Assembly (NCBI RefSeq): GCF_001442535.1
Contig: NZ_CP013141.1
Location: forward strand, 5,101,367-5,142,303
DNA length: 40,937 nucleotides
From: Lysobacter antibioticus
GTDB lineage: Bacteria > Pseudomonadota > Gammaproteobacteria > Xanthomonadales > Xanthomonadaceae
Reading direction: 5' to 3'
The notes below the pieces were generated by a model. That model did no database searches. It was not told the DNA's origin and saw only the letters and a list, made by a program, of their open reading frames with translations. Below are positions 1 through 10,299 of this stretch, piece after piece. How positions within the stretch are numbered: the first letter of the stretch is position 1; each line of letters begins with the position of its first letter. Both the position numbers and the translations under genes were made by a program.

Positions 1-1691
1 ATGTGAAGATCGGCGACCTGGTCCGCTACACGGTCACGGTCGAGAACACCGGTACCGTCGATGCGATCGATGCGACCCTGGTCGATACGCCGCCTGCGGG
101 CTTCACCTTCGTCGACGGTTCGCTGTCGGTCGCCGATCGCGACGGCGTCGGTCGCCTGGTCGGTACCTATCCGATCCAGGTCGACCAGGTCGACATCGCC
201 GCCGGTGAGCGCGCGACGTTCACCTACCTGCTGCGGGTCGGCGCCGGCGTGCGCGCGGGCATCCACTCCAACAGCGCGCTGATGCGCGACAACGGCAAGA
301 TCGTCTCCAACGTGGCCACCGCCGAAGTGCAGCTGATCGCCGATCCGTTGCTCGACCACGCCCTGATCCTGGGCACGGTGTTCGACGACCGCGACGGCGA
401 CGGTTGGCAGGACAGCGCGGCGATCGACGACGCGCGGGTCCAGGGCGGCTTCGCTGCCGACGCTTACGTGCCGAACTCGACTACGGTCGATCGCGGCACC
501 GGTCCGAAGGCGGAACCGGACGCGAGCTCGCCGATGCTGCACGGCATCGTGTTGGGCAGCATCTCGGCCCGTCAGTCCGACGCCGATCCGGTCGACGCGC
601 ACCGCGTGGTGATCAGCCAGCGCCTGAAGGAGTTGAGCTTCACCGACGACTTCGCGCTGACCACCAAGCAGGGCGTGACGGTGCGGATGGATGCGGCCGG
701 TACCACCCGGATCGAGCGCAGCGGCGACGCGGCCAAGAACCTCAGTGGCGCGGCCCCGACGGTGGAACGTCGGGTCAGCCCGACCGAAGGCGGCTACGTG
801 GTCGACTACATCGTCCGCAACACCGGTGTCGACGAACGCGGTATCCCGGGCGTGCGTATCGCCTCGATCGAGGGTTTGTTGATGGAGACCGACCAGTACG
901 GCCGCTATCACCTCGAGGGCGTGGACGTGGGCACCCTGGAACGCGGCCGCAATTTCATCCTCAAGGTCGATCCGTCGACCCTGCCGCCGGGCAGCGTGTT
1001 CACCACCGACAACCCGCTGACGCGCCGCGTCACCCCGGGCCTGCCGGTCCGCTTCGACTGGGGCGTCAAGCTGCCGGCCGGGCTGATCGAAGGCGGTGAG
1101 GAGCAGATCGAGATGGAACTGGGCGAAGTGTTCTTCGCCCCGGGCAGCGCCGAGGTGCGTGCGCAGTACCTGCCGGCGATCGAGAAGATGGCCGCGCAGA
1201 TCAAGCAACACCGCGGCGGCGAAGTGGTGATCAGCGCCAACGGCGATGGCGAGTCGCTGGCGTTCGATCGGGCTTCGGCGGTCAAGGCCGAGTTGGTCAA
1301 GCAATTGCCGGCCGACGTGCTGCAGGCGCTGAAGGTCAGCGTGCGCGGCAACGCCGACGACCCGGGTTCGCTGATCGTCGGTCTGGGCGAAGGCGGTGCG
1401 CTGCTGGGCACGGTGTTGTTCGACACCAACAAGGAGACCATCCGTCCGGAGTTCGAGCCGCTGCTGGATAAGGTCGCGGCTGCGCTGGAGCGCATGCACG
1501 GCGGCGTCATCGCGATCGTCGGCCACACCGACGTGCGCGCTTCGTACCAGTACAACACTGCGCTCGGCATGCGACGCGCCAAGGCCGTCTACGACGCGTT
1601 GGCCCAACGACTGAGCCCCGAAGTGCGCGCCAAGGTGCGAGTCGAGTCGAGTAACGATCCGACCGCCCCTGTCGACGTGAAGCGGAATTGA
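1..1691 (+). CDS. DUF11/OmpA-like surface protein, 5'-truncated by window edge
   Basis: The reading frame is open to the left edge (first full codon at base 3), so only the last 562 residues are seen. The visible N-terminus is a DUF11-type repeat with the phrase VRYTVTVENTGTVDA (about residues 5-110). A calcium-loop-like segment DDRDGDGWQD (about 128-137) and a carboxypeptidase-regulatory/SdrD-B-like segment (DQYGRYHLEGVDVG) follow. The C-terminus carries OmpA-like peptidoglycan-binding sequence, with LFDTNKETIRPEF and VGHTDVRASYQYN in the last hundred residues, preceded by a weaker OmpA-like copy starting VFFAPGSAEV. The arrangement suggests a large exported protein anchored to peptidoglycan. 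The stop lies 11 bases before the next gene's ATG, so the two probably form an operon and may act together at the outer membrane. The exact function is unknown. Confidence 0.85.
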   Translation, partial: VKIGDLVRYTVTVENTGTVDAIDATLVDTPPAGFTFVDGSLSVADRDGVGRLVGTYPIQVDQVDIAAGERATFTYLLRVGAGVRAGIHSNSALMRDNGKIVSNVATAEVQLIADPLLDHALILGTVFDDRDGDGWQDSAAIDDARVQGGFAADAYVPNSTTVDRGTGPKAEPDASSPMLHGIVLGSISARQSDADPVDAHRVVISQRLKELSFTDDFALTTKQGVTVRMDAAGTTRIERSGDAAKNLSGAAPTVERRVSPTEGGYVVDYIVRNTGVDERGIPGVRIASIEGLLMETDQYGRYHLEGVDVGTLERGRNFILKVDPSTLPPGSVFTTDNPLTRRVTPGLPVRFDWGVKLPAGLIEGGEEQIEMELGEVFFAPGSAEVRAQYLPAIEKMAAQIKQHRGGEVVISANGDGESLAFDRASAVKAELVKQLPADVLQALKVSVRGNADDPGSLIVGLGEGGALLGTVLFDTNKETIRPEFEPLLDKVAAALERMHGGVIAIVGHTDVRASYQYNTALGMRRAKAVYDALAQRLSPEVRAKVRVESSNDPTAPVDVKRN

Positions 1692-1702
1692 GGGGGCGGA
1701 TC

Positions 1703-4700
1703 ATGAAGATGAAGATGAAATTGCTGGACTACACCCTGATCAGCTTGCTGGCGGGCGCAGCCCCGTTGGCGACTGCGCAGGAGTCCACCAAAGAGGCCGC
1801 CGCCCAGACCGAAGGGCCTGCCGAAGCCGTGAAGTGCACGGAAGACGCGTGCAGCGGCGAAGACGGCTTGCTGTTCAAGCTGCGTACGCGCAGCTACAGC
1901 AAGCCGGTCACCGAGGGCACGACGGCGAAATCCTCGTCGGAAGCCCTGCAGCCGGACCGCCGCGTGTCGGTGGCGCTGGAGCAGCCGGGCAAGGCGGTGG
2001 CGATCGGCAAGTGGTCGGTCAGCCTGCCCAACGGCGGGGTGATCTGGGCGACCGAGGATCCCACCTCGGCCGTCCGGAGATGAACATCAGCGGCACCAGC
2101 CTGGTCTCGTTCGACGGCACCAAGGTGCTCAAGCCGGTGCGCTTCTATGCGTACAACAACTATTCCTCGTTCATCCAGCGCGCCGAAGTGTTGATCTACC
2201 GCGCCAGCGACACCGACCTGGTCGATCCCTTGGCCAAGGTCGAGTTGCCGGTCGGGGCGATCAGCGAGGCCGAATGGGACGGCACCCTGCCGGCCGGTTA
2301 CGAAGCGCGTGCCGGCGACGAACTGCTGTACCTGGTGCGTGCCTACGGCGCCGACGGCAGCGTCGACGAGACCTATCCGCAACGCATGCAGCTGGTGCGG
2401 CCGGAAGAGGCCGAACGCGGCCTGCAGACCATGCGCAATGCCGTGGAACGCAAGCAGGGCACCTCGCTCGGTGTCGAAGAGGCGCAACGCAACAGCCTGA
2501 CCGAAGCCGTGTTCGGCAGCAGCACCCTGCGCCAGCAGAACATCGGCATCTACGGCTCGCGCATCCGCATCCAGGGCCGCAACATTCCCGAGAACTACTC
2601 GGTCACCATCAACGGGCGCAATTTCCCGGTCGACCTGGAACGCAAGCTGGTCGCCGAATACCTTGAGCCGATCGGCCGCCACGAGTACGACCTGCGCCTG
2701 AAGGGCGAGGGCGGCGAGATCAACCATATCAACCATAAGCTCGACATCGACGTCAGCGGGCGCTACATGTTCGCCGTCGCGATCGCCGATGTGACCGCCT
2801 CCAAGGGCAGCACCTCCGGTTCGATCGAGCCGTTGGCCGGCGACGAGCATTTCGACAAGAGCTTTCTGCTCGAAGGCCGCCTGGGCTTCTATCTGAAGGG
2901 CAAGATCAAGGGCAAGTACCTGGTCACCGCCCAGGCCGACACGCGCGAACGCGAGGTCAGCCAGTTGTTCAACGGCTTCTGGAAGGCCGACCCGCAGGAC
3001 ATCTTCCGCCGCCTCGATCCGGACCTGTACTACCCGGTCTACGGCGACGACTCGACCACCTACCGCGACGTCGACACCATGGGCCGGCTGTACGTCCGCG
3101 TCGACTGGGACAAGAGCCAGGCGCTGTGGGGCAACTTCGAGACCGGCATCACCGGCACCGAATACGGCCAGTACAGCCGTTCGCTGTACGGCGGTGCGCT
3201 CAATTGGCGCAGCCGCCGCAGCACCGTGCTCGGCGAGCCGGGCAGCGAACTGCGGGTGTTCGGTTCCGAGGCGCAGACCGCGCCCGGCCATAACGAGTTC
3301 ATCGGCACCGGCGGCAGCCTGTACTACCTCAAGCACACCGACGTGCTGCCGGGCTCGGACAAGATCGTGCTGGAAGTCCGCGATGCGACGACCGGCCGGG
3401 TCGAGAACCGGGTCGACCTGGTGCGCGGTGCCGACTACGAGATCGACGAGATGCAGGGCCGCATCCTGCTGACCCGTCCGCTGGCGCAGGTGACCCGCGA
3501 GAACATCCCGACCCTGACCCGCGACACGCCCCTGGACGGCTTCACCCAGGTGCTGCTGGTCGACTACGAGTTCATTCCGAACGGCTTCGATGCCGACTCG
3601 GTCACTGCCGGCTTCCGCGGCAAGCACTGGTTCGGCGATCACGTCGCGCTGGGCGCGACCTATGTCGACGAAAACCGCGCCGGCGACGACTACACCTTGA
3701 AGGGGGCGGACCTGACCCTGCAGGCCGGTCGCGGCACCTACCTGAAGCTGGAGCAGAGCCAGACCGAGTCGACCAGTTCGCCGATCTTCTTCTCCGACAA
3801 CGGCGGCCTGAGCTTCAACGAAATCAACTCCGGGCTCGACCAGCGCAAGGGCACGGCGCGCTCGGTGGAAGCGCGCGCCAACTTCAAGGAGCTGGGCTGG
3901 ACGAATCTGGACTGGTCGGCCGGCGCCTGGTGGCGTCGCGTCGATCCGGGCTTCTCGATCTCGCGCTACGACCTGGGCCAGGAGGTTCAGGAGCACGGGT
4001 TCGAGGTGCTGGGCCAGTTCAATCCGGCCTTCAACATCTACGGCCGCTACAGCCGCGCCGAACGCGGCAGCGAATCGCTGACCCAGGCGCAGTTGACCGG
4101 CGAATGGCGGATCAGCGACTCGACCACCTGGGCCGCGGAAATCCGTCGCGTCGAAGAAAACCGCGCCACCCTCGACGCCGCCGGCGTGTTGGGCGCCCTG
4201 CAGTACAAGCGCCGCTTCGGCAGCAGCTTCGATCTGTACGGCACCGCCCAGGTCACCCTGGACGACGACAACGGCCGTTACGCCGACAACGACGCCTTCA
4301 CCCTGGGCGGCAAGTACGTGTTCGGCAACCTGTCGAGCGTCGGCGCCGAGCTGACCACCGGCGACCGCGGCGACGCGGCGCAGATCAACGCCGAGTACCG
4401 CATCCAGCCCGACCACACGGTCTACGGCAGCTACACCTACTCGACCGATCGCACCGATTTCGACCCGCTGTTCAACAACCGCCTCAACTCGGGTTGGACC
4501 CTCGGCCAGCGCTGGCGCTTGTCGAACCAGGTCAGCATGTACAACGAGAGCCAATTCCTGAAGGCGCCGAACGAATCCGGCCTGGCCCACACCTACGGCA
4601 TGGATTTCTATCCGAGCCAGGGCTGGAACCTGGGCTTCACCTTGCAGAGTGCACGCCTGGACAAGGAGATCGGCGAAGTCGATCGCCGTGCGGTCAGCCT

Positions 4701-5406
4701 GAGCGGCGGCCACACCTCGGCCGCGACGCAGTGGCAGAGCAAGCTGGAATGGCGCGAGGACACCGGTGCGGAGCGTCGCGAGCAGTGGGTCACGACCAAC
4801 AACCTGACCCACAAGATCAACGAAAGCTTCCGTATCGCGGCACGCTTCAACTACTCCAAGACCACCGACCAGATCAACGCCGAGGCCGGCGCCAAGTTCA
4901 TCGAAGGCAACGTCGGTTTCGCCTGGCGGCCGTGGAACAGCACCAAGTACGCGCTGCTGGGCAAGTACACGTATCTGTACGACGTGTCGGCGCTGCCGCA
5001 GATCGGCGACAACGTGGCGTTCTACGATCAGCGCAGCCAGATCCTGTCGCTGGAAGGCATCTACAACCCGAACCACCACTGGGAGTTCGCCGGCAAGCTG
5101 GCGCGTCGCGAAGGCGAAGTGCGTTACGGCCGTCTCGAGGGGCAGTGGGCCGATTCGGCGACCACCTTCGCCGCGGTGCAGACCCGCTACGAGTTCGCCG
5201 AAACCTGGCATGCGCTGGCCGAGTACCGCTGGCTGGGCGTGAAGGACGGCGGCGATCGCCAAGGCTTCCTGATCGGTGTGGACCGCGACATCGGCCGCTA
5301 CTTCCGCGTCGGCGTGGGCTACAACTTCACCGAGTTCAGCGACGACCTGACCAACTTCGATTACGACCATCGCGGTTGGCTAATGAACTTGGTCGGATCT
5401 TACTGA
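1703..5406 (+). pseudogene. large outer-membrane beta-barrel protein, single-base frameshift
   Basis: Translation starts at ATG 1703 behind the G-rich site AGGGGG and gives a signal peptide (MKMKMKLLDYTLISLLAGAAPLATAQ). The frame runs to WATEDPT near 2065 and then meets a stop at 2081-2083. The +1834 frame continues smoothly from 2066 as LGRPEMNISGTSLVSFDG and runs to 5406. Restoring one C in CCCACCTCGG would join the halves as DPTLGRPEM and give about 1,234 residues. The C-terminal two thirds alternates aromatic and polar residues as barrel strands do (for example YFRVGVGYNF) and ends in a terminal aromatic, LVGSY. I see no clear TonB box or plug. It probably works with the preceding DUF11/OmpA protein. 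Whether the frameshift is real or a sequencing error cannot be told here; the rest of the frame shows no decay, which favours a recent mutation or an error. Confidence 0.8.
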
Positions 5407-5583
5407 GTGTCGCGATTGAAACTGATTGCGAAACAATTGGAAAACCGGAAGTTGAGCATGGGCGGTCGAATATTGTTGGATCAGTGTCGATGAGAAACGC
5501 GCAAGCGGATTCAATATCGGAAGTTAGCCACCTCCTGCAGGCGGCATCACGTACTTGGCCTGACAAGATGAGGCAAGTAGAAA

Positions 5584-6243
5584 ATGGATGAGAGCCAATT
5601 TCCAGCAAGAATACTGATCGCAGACGATCATCCGATCGTCTTTGTCGCGCTAGCCGAAATGCTGAAAACAGCGTTCGGCCAAGCTCGCGTTGTACTTGAT
5701 TCGGTGGCCGACGGCGATAGTCTACTTTTCCGTCTGCAAACGGGGGCTTGGGGGTATCTGGTTCTAGATTTACGTATGCCAGGCCGATTGAGCGGCGCCC
5801 CGCTATTACAGGCAGCGTTAGCAATGCAGCCTTCGCTGCAGGTGATGATCTACACCGTAATGGAATATCCCTGTCTTGCACAGGCTCTTCTGGATCTCGG
5901 CGCCCGCGCCTTCGTTTCGAAATCAAGTGGTTCTCCGGTGGCGATCGATGCCATCAGTGCGGTTATAGCAGGGAATGTTTACGTGGACCCGCGGATCGAT
6001 CTCGAGGCAGCTCGCAAACATCCGTGGTACCAGCTGACATCCGGGGAGAGGGAGGTGATGATTGCTTTGGCTAGAGGCAAAAATCTGCAGGCGATTGCTA
6101 TAGATAGCAATCGCAGCTACAAGACAATCACTGTGCATAAATACAATGCACTACGTAAACTCGGATTGAGATCAAAGAGCGAAATCGGTTATTACCTCGA
6201 ACACCACGGTCTAGACTACCTATTGCAAATAGAGGTGGCTTGA
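5584..6243 (+). CDS. NarL/FixJ-type response regulator with LuxR HTH
   Basis: The 219-residue protein has the standard two-domain layout. The receiver domain occupies about residues 8-125, with the acidic pair ADD (D14, D15), the phosphoacceptor D62 in LVLDLRMPG, a Thr in IYTVME and the conserved Lys in FVSKSS. The C-terminus is a GerE/LuxR helix-turn-helix (about 148-205: LTSGEREVMIALARGKNLQAI, then KTITVHKYNALRKLGL). By family it should bind DNA as a phosphorylated dimer. No sensor kinase is adjacent, so the partner is unknown. It lies 177 bases after the barrel gene with the same orientation and shows lower GC than its left neighbours, which suggests a separate origin. Start ATG 5584 has AGG about 10 bases upstream. 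Confidence 0.92.
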   Translation: MDESQFPARILIADDHPIVFVALAEMLKTAFGQARVVLDSVADGDSLLFRLQTGAWGYLVLDLRMPGRLSGAPLLQAALAMQPSLQVMIYTVMEYPCLAQALLDLGARAFVSKSSGSPVAIDAISAVIAGNVYVDPRIDLEAARKHPWYQLTSGEREVMIALARGKNLQAIAIDSNRSYKTITVHKYNALRKLGLRSKSEIGYYLEHHGLDYLLQIEVA

Positions 6244-6545
6244 TTAGAGGCGGGCTCTGATGATGGCGCCTTGAATATGGTGAGATTCGCTCGCTCCTCC
6301 CTCGGCCATTTTCCGTTCTATTGCGACATGATAGCCGCAGCGAGAGCGGCCCCACGGCGGCTTCGCACTCACCGCGCGATGTCTATTGCGAGCTAGCTCG
6401 CGGGTTGCTCTGCTGTCCGCAGTATGCGGGCTATCGCGCGGTCGCTGTAACCTTCCTGCGTCATGGCCATGATCACGCCACGTTCTTCTGGACTGAAATG
6501 ACTGTAGTGCGCTTCCGTCGGGGGGGGGCTCAAGGCGGGTAGTGC
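6244..6545 (-). mobile_element. IS30-family transposase N-terminal remnant
   Basis: The minus strand reads HYSHFSPEERGVIMAMTQEGYSDRAIARILR (split here: HYSHFSPEERGVIMAM / TQEGYSDRAIARILR), the typical IS30 N-terminal helix-turn-helix. It then hits a TAG stop. Related sequence resumes in another frame as ELARNRHR, where intact relatives have SRELARN. A run of nine G on the plus strand near 6520 lies at its upstream end. No catalytic DDE part is present, so this is a dead 5' fragment abutting the end of the response regulator gene. The family call rests on motif recognition only. Confidence 0.65.
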
Positions 6546-6611
6546 ACTTGAGGTTAGTAAGTGCCGAACCTTCTTTGGTGCTGCAGCACAAGAAGCAAGG
6601 TGATGCCCCTT

Positions 6612-7052
6612 CTATTTAGATTCATTTCGTACATCGGCCGTCCAATGTTCCTGTAACTCGAAGTCATCCGCACCATGGGGTGCCTTTCGTATTAGCCGAA
6701 GCTGACGTCTATGCTGATCATTCTGATAATGGGTCAATAGCAAGCTTAGGAGCGCCGCGTGGGCACTTGTACCAAGTGCACCTTCGATCCTCGCCCAAAT
6801 ACCCGCTTCATGCCAGCGCAAGAAGCGCGCGTAGACTGACCGCCATGAGCCATATTCGGCTGGCAACTCGTTCCAGAATGCCCGATTGGCTGCTACCCAC
6901 AGCACGGCTTCGATAAAGGCCCTGTAATGGTGCTGCTGATCGTGCTTCGCCCTCGTCTGCATATTGCCAGACAGGGATAAGACTATGGAATGCCATTGCG
7001 CGTCGCTTAGGCAGACCCTCGCCTCTTGCGAGGAGACTTCGTCTGCAGCCAT
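6612..7052 (-). CDS. DUF4096 (IS5/IS402-type N-terminal domain) small protein
   Basis: This is a 146-residue protein. I chose ATG at 7052 over the more upstream TTG (7109) because AGGAG sits 8 bases before the ATG. The core matches the DUF4096 'putative transposase' domain: LSDAQWHSIVLSL, then FIEAVLWVAANRAFWNELPA, then EYGSWRSVYARFLRWHEAGIW. The ORF ends about 60 residues later with no DDE catalytic domain. Stand-alone DUF4096 genes are common in xanthomonads. This one has an intact frame and a good ribosome site among broken IS pieces, so it could be a domesticated DNA-binding protein rather than debris. That is inference; a truncated transposase is the alternative. Confidence 0.6.
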   Translation of the reverse strand: MAADEVSSQEARVCLSDAQWHSIVLSLSGNMQTRAKHDQQHHYRAFIEAVLWVAANRAFWNELPAEYGSWRSVYARFLRWHEAGIWARIEGALGTSAHAALLSLLLTHYQNDQHRRQLRLIRKAPHGADDFELQEHWTADVRNESK

Positions 7053-7308
7053 ACGATTGGCTCCTGTGAGGAATGGTAGTTTCGACTTGGAAGGAACAAT
7101 ATCAGCCAAGTATATGCAATCAAAGCATGCATCTGATGACGCACTAACTACATTTTTCTGCCGCGACCAAATTGCAGTGGTGAGGAAATGTTAGTTTTGG
7201 TGAGTTTTTGTTCTTGACTATCTTGTGCGTCGGCAAGACTTCCCTTTCCCGCTCTAGTGCGGAATGTATAGCAGGGGCTTCTTATCCTTGGGTAACGAGC
7301 TGTACAAA

Positions 7309-7473
7309 TCCTACTCAGAGCACACTCGTGCCATTGAGCTTCGGCTATGCCGAACGGAAAGGTATACGCAAGGGGCACGGCGCAAGGTTTTCTTGACCGA
7401 AGTGGCGCGGGTGGTTCCGTGGAAGGAGCTGCTGTCGGTGATCGAGCCGCTGACCTGCGTACGTATCTTGTAG
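7309..7473 (+). mobile_element. IS5-family left-end remnant, lineage A copy 1
   Basis: The plus strand carries the start region of an IS5 transposase: LSFGYAERKG in one frame, then a frameshift to ARRKVFLTEVARVVPWKELLSVIEPL. The upstream bases CTACTCAGAGCAC match those before a second fragment at 13165. The fragment ends where the IS3 remnant begins, so one element appears to have truncated the other. Confidence 0.6.
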
Positions 7474-7477
7474 CCAA

Positions 7478-7960
7478 TCAAGCAGTGAGTCCGGTGGGAA
7501 GGCTATCGGGTTCGCGCCAACCACGTCGGATGGTGGCCGGTGGGTTGTGGCCCAGCGCGCTGTGTGGCCGTTGCTCGCTATAGAACTGCCGCCAACGTTC
7601 GATCAGTAGCTTGGCTCCGGCGCGGCAGCGGAACCACTCGCGGTTAAGTAGTTCGTCGCGCAGCTTGCCGTTGAAGCTCTCGACAAAGCCGTTCTGCCGC
7701 GGGCTGCCCGGCGCTATGAGTGCCGAACCGATCGCCACATCGCGCTACCAACGCATTGCCCGGGTAGCCGTGAACTCCGTGCCGTTGTCCGAACGTGCAA
7801 ACGACGGCTTGCCGCATTGCCGCATCAACCGCGACAAGGTCAGGATCACGTCCTGCGCTAGCAGACTTGCCCCGACCTCGATCGCCAGACATTCCCGAGT
7901 GTATTCATCCGAGGACTGCTCATCAATAACCCAGCACTTTTCTACTCCGGGCTTTAACAC
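7478..7960 (-). mobile_element. IS3-family orfB C-terminal remnant with amber stop
   Basis: In one minus-strand frame the text reads DEYTRECLAIEVG, FARSDNGTEFTA, then TRAMRW, a TAG stop (7747-7745), [33 protein letters not shown] and [12 protein letters not shown]. These are the second and third DDE-region motifs of IS3-group integrase-like transposases. One nonsense codon replaces what is normally a Leu. The first catalytic Asp region and the N-terminus are missing, so the fragment is inactive. Confidence 0.75.
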
Positions 7961-8014
7961 TAATCATTGGTACGACCTGGGCAGATCATACTCATTGCGG
8001 ACAAGCTAAGAGCG

Positions 8015-8043
8015 CGCGCGGACGAATGTCGTTCGTCCGCGCG
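8015..8043 (-). terminator. 12-bp perfect hairpin downstream of the GH85 gene
   Basis: CGCGCGGACGAA (8015-8026) and TTCGTCCGCGCG (8032-8043) form a perfect 12-bp stem with a 5-base loop, about 80 bases after the stop of the minus-strand GH85 gene. The base run after the stem on the minus strand is CTCTTAG, not a clean T tract. It may work as an imperfect intrinsic terminator or as an mRNA-stabilising hairpin. Confidence 0.5.
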
Positions 8044-8124
8044 AAAGGTTCAGTCAAGGTCAGAGCATTGTTCCGGCAGGTTTCACGCCGTTCACATACC
8101 GCAGCCAAGCCGGGCTCAACGGCC

Positions 8125-9894
8125 CTACCAGGTAGCTTCACCCTTAGCGATTAGCTCGTCGTAGAACTGATAATATGAAAATCCCTCTGGATTAACTTGC
8201 ATCACCAGATCGAGCAACGGGAACTGGCCGTGATCGCCATAATTTTCCGGATAGCGAGGGACGCTGAAGGTCGAGGTGTAAGTAGGTACCTGGAGGATAC
8301 AGGATTTGTCTTGGGCGACGCCATGCTGGGCGGCTTGCTCGGGGGTCACCCGATTACAGGCTATTCCCTGCTGTGGGTGGCTCACAGGATTTGCCCAGTA
8401 GTTCCATACGTGGCCGCCTATAGCATTATTGGAGCGGGTATTTCCACGTCCATCGCGACCGTTCTTATTTCTCTCTTTTTCCCACCACTTGAATCCAGGC
8501 ATGTATTGGACAAACAGTTGGTCGAGGAAATTGACGCGAGGATCGCTATCCGCCCAGCCAGTCCATGCACTTAGATCGCTACGCATGCTTAGCCAAGTGG
8601 CTGCGTTTGCCTGATACTCGATAGGATAATTGAACTCGAGCACTTCGCTCTGCAGGCCGCCCGTGGAAAATTCCAGATAGCAGTTACCGATACAGTGTTG
8701 TCCAGACCGTTTAGCTGTGACCTGCCAGTCCTCCTCATGCACGCCGGCCCAATTAGCATGCGGGGACCACGACATCAAGTTGATTTTAAGCACGGTAGTG
8801 GGAATCGGAAGGTCGGTTACACCGCCGCACAAGGCTGTTGGGAGCTTGCCCGCCGGATAACGGGCTTTCGCGTACTGCTTGAAGCCCGGCCATGCGCCTG
8901 CCCCATTGAAGTACTGGCATTGCGTGGCCTTGGCGGATTTGATCCTCAAGGGCCAGGTCTTACCGAGCGGGGTGTTGCGGGTAAAGACTTCGTCCAAATA
9001 CATCAGGTACGTTTTTTGCGACGTGGACGGGAACTTCCGCGCGGTATCGATCGAGTCGATGCCGAGTGCGAGGTCTAAACCATGAAAGATCGGATTGGTT
9101 ATGCCGAAGTCTGCAATATTGTCATCGGTAATGACTCCGCCCAGGCCTTTGTTGCCGGACCCGGTATAAGCAATAAACTCTACGCCTCTGGCCTTGAATT
9201 TCGGAAAAATGTGATTCAAGAGGCGCCGCATCTGTATGGTATCCGGCGAGTTCAGATTCGCGAAACCTTGCTCGATGTTAAGGAACCAACCGTCTAAATT
9301 TAGCTCTTTAGCGATTTGCTCCAGTCGATACAATGCGGGAATATCAAAGTCCGCTTCCTCCGTCGCATCCCAATTCCAGGAGTTCTTTAACGAACCAATC
9401 AGCGTATTGACCATGCCGGAATTGCCGTACTTATGGTCGATATACACGGTGCCGTAGATCTTGACACCATTATCATGCGCGGCGCTGACCCAATTGGGGT
9501 CGGGGGCGATCACATGAGCCCCCGTGCGTTGATCTCCTCCCATATATATCAATTTCCGGATGAAGGCCCAGTTTTCGAAGGTGACTGGCGGAGGTGCTCC
9601 TTCGGGATAGGTTTTGACGGCAGGTCGAAGTCGGTATAGCGCGGTGAACTCGGCGCCGGCGTCGGCACGACCGTCGACCATCCAGCTCGATGACAGGCTC
9701 GTGTTCAGCGGGGTAGTCGATGGCGCGAGATGGCTAGATGAAGTAATAACAATATTGTCTTGCAGAAGGTAATCAAAGTCTTCGGAATTGCTATCTATAT
9801 CCAGCGCCCAGGTATAAGTATTGACCTCGGCGGCCATACTGTTGGAGCTGACAAGAAAGCACAGAGATAGTGCGATCGATGCATTGCGTCTCAT
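8125..9894 (-). CDS. secreted GH85 endo-beta-N-acetylglucosaminidase
   Basis: The 589-residue precursor starts at ATG 9894, with AAAGGA 13 bases upstream and a clear signal peptide, MRRNASIALSLCFLVSSNSMAA. An upstream in-frame extension is not needed. The fold and catalytic motif match GH85: an early strand YIDHKYG after WVSAAHDNGVKIYGT, then the signature LDGWFLNIEQG. Its N206 and E208 correspond to the NxE pair used in substrate-assisted hydrolysis of the chitobiose core of N-glycans. The enzyme should release N-glycans from glycoproteins or fungal mannoproteins outside the cell. I see no carbohydrate-binding module or sorting signal at the C-terminus. The gene stands alone, flanked by IS debris on both sides, which suggests acquisition by transfer. 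The family call is firm; the substrate is inferred. Confidence 0.85.
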   Translation of the reverse strand: MRRNASIALSLCFLVSSNSMAAEVNTYTWALDIDSNSEDFDYLLQDNIVITSSSHLAPSTTPLNTSLSSSWMVDGRADAGAEFTALYRLRPAVKTYPEGAPPPVTFENWAFIRKLIYMGGDQRTGAHVIAPDPNWVSAAHDNGVKIYGTVYIDHKYGNSGMVNTLIGSLKNSWNWDATEEADFDIPALYRLEQIAKELNLDGWFLNIEQGFANLNSPDTIQMRRLLNHIFPKFKARGVEFIAYTGSGNKGLGGVITDDNIADFGITNPIFHGLDLALGIDSIDTARKFPSTSQKTYLMYLDEVFTRNTPLGKTWPLRIKSAKATQCQYFNGAGAWPGFKQYAKARYPAGKLPTALCGGVTDLPIPTTVLKINLMSWSPHANWAGVHEEDWQVTAKRSGQHCIGNCYLEFSTGGLQSEVLEFNYPIEYQANAATWLSMRSDLSAWTGWADSDPRVNFLDQLFVQYMPGFKWWEKERNKNGRDGRGNTRSNNAIGGHVWNYWANPVSHPQQGIACNRVTPEQAAQHGVAQDKSCILQVPTYTSTFSVPRYPENYGDHGQFPLLDLVMQVNPEGFSYYQFYDELIAKGEATW

Positions 9895-10299
9895 GCTGTC
9901 ATCCTTTGATTTGGTTTTGAGCGGGAGGAGAAGGGGCGAGCTAATTGATGACGCCTCCAGCCGCTGAAGAAGCGAACCCGAGTGACGGACGCAAAATCGT
10001 CGGCAGGCCACAATTTGTTGCTTTCTCACTTGCGCTTAAACTGGGAAATGTACTGCCCCCTCCCGCCCCCTTCTCCCTGCTCTTCGGGGCCGTGAGCCAC
10101 CTGAGATTTCTTCTATGTTTCACTCTCGCGCTAACCTTGACGACGCTGGCACCAGAAGTCGTCGAAGCTATTGGACGATGCTCTTCCTGGCGATGCCGGA
10201 CTGAATGCCCTCGGAATTAATCCTCGGCTTCAGTGGAGCGCACAGATAATCCAGCTAAACTCAACGCGGCTTCAGCTTGAGCGGTGATTAGATGATTTC
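9895..10299. other. intergenic, no gene recognised
   Basis: It contains the ribosome site of the GH85 gene. Otherwise I see only short out-of-character reading frames and no RNA gene or repeat. Confidence 0.5.

Noticed and set aside
1894..5370. A 1,158-codon open frame on the minus strand opposite the barrel gene
   Set aside because: It is a GC-skew shadow rich in Val, Ala, Gly and Gln with no domain; the plus-strand protein is clearly the real product.
3930..5591. A 553-codon plus-strand frame inside the barrel gene
   Set aside because: It is Arg/Pro/Gln-rich and out of frame with the barrel strands; it has no ribosome site.
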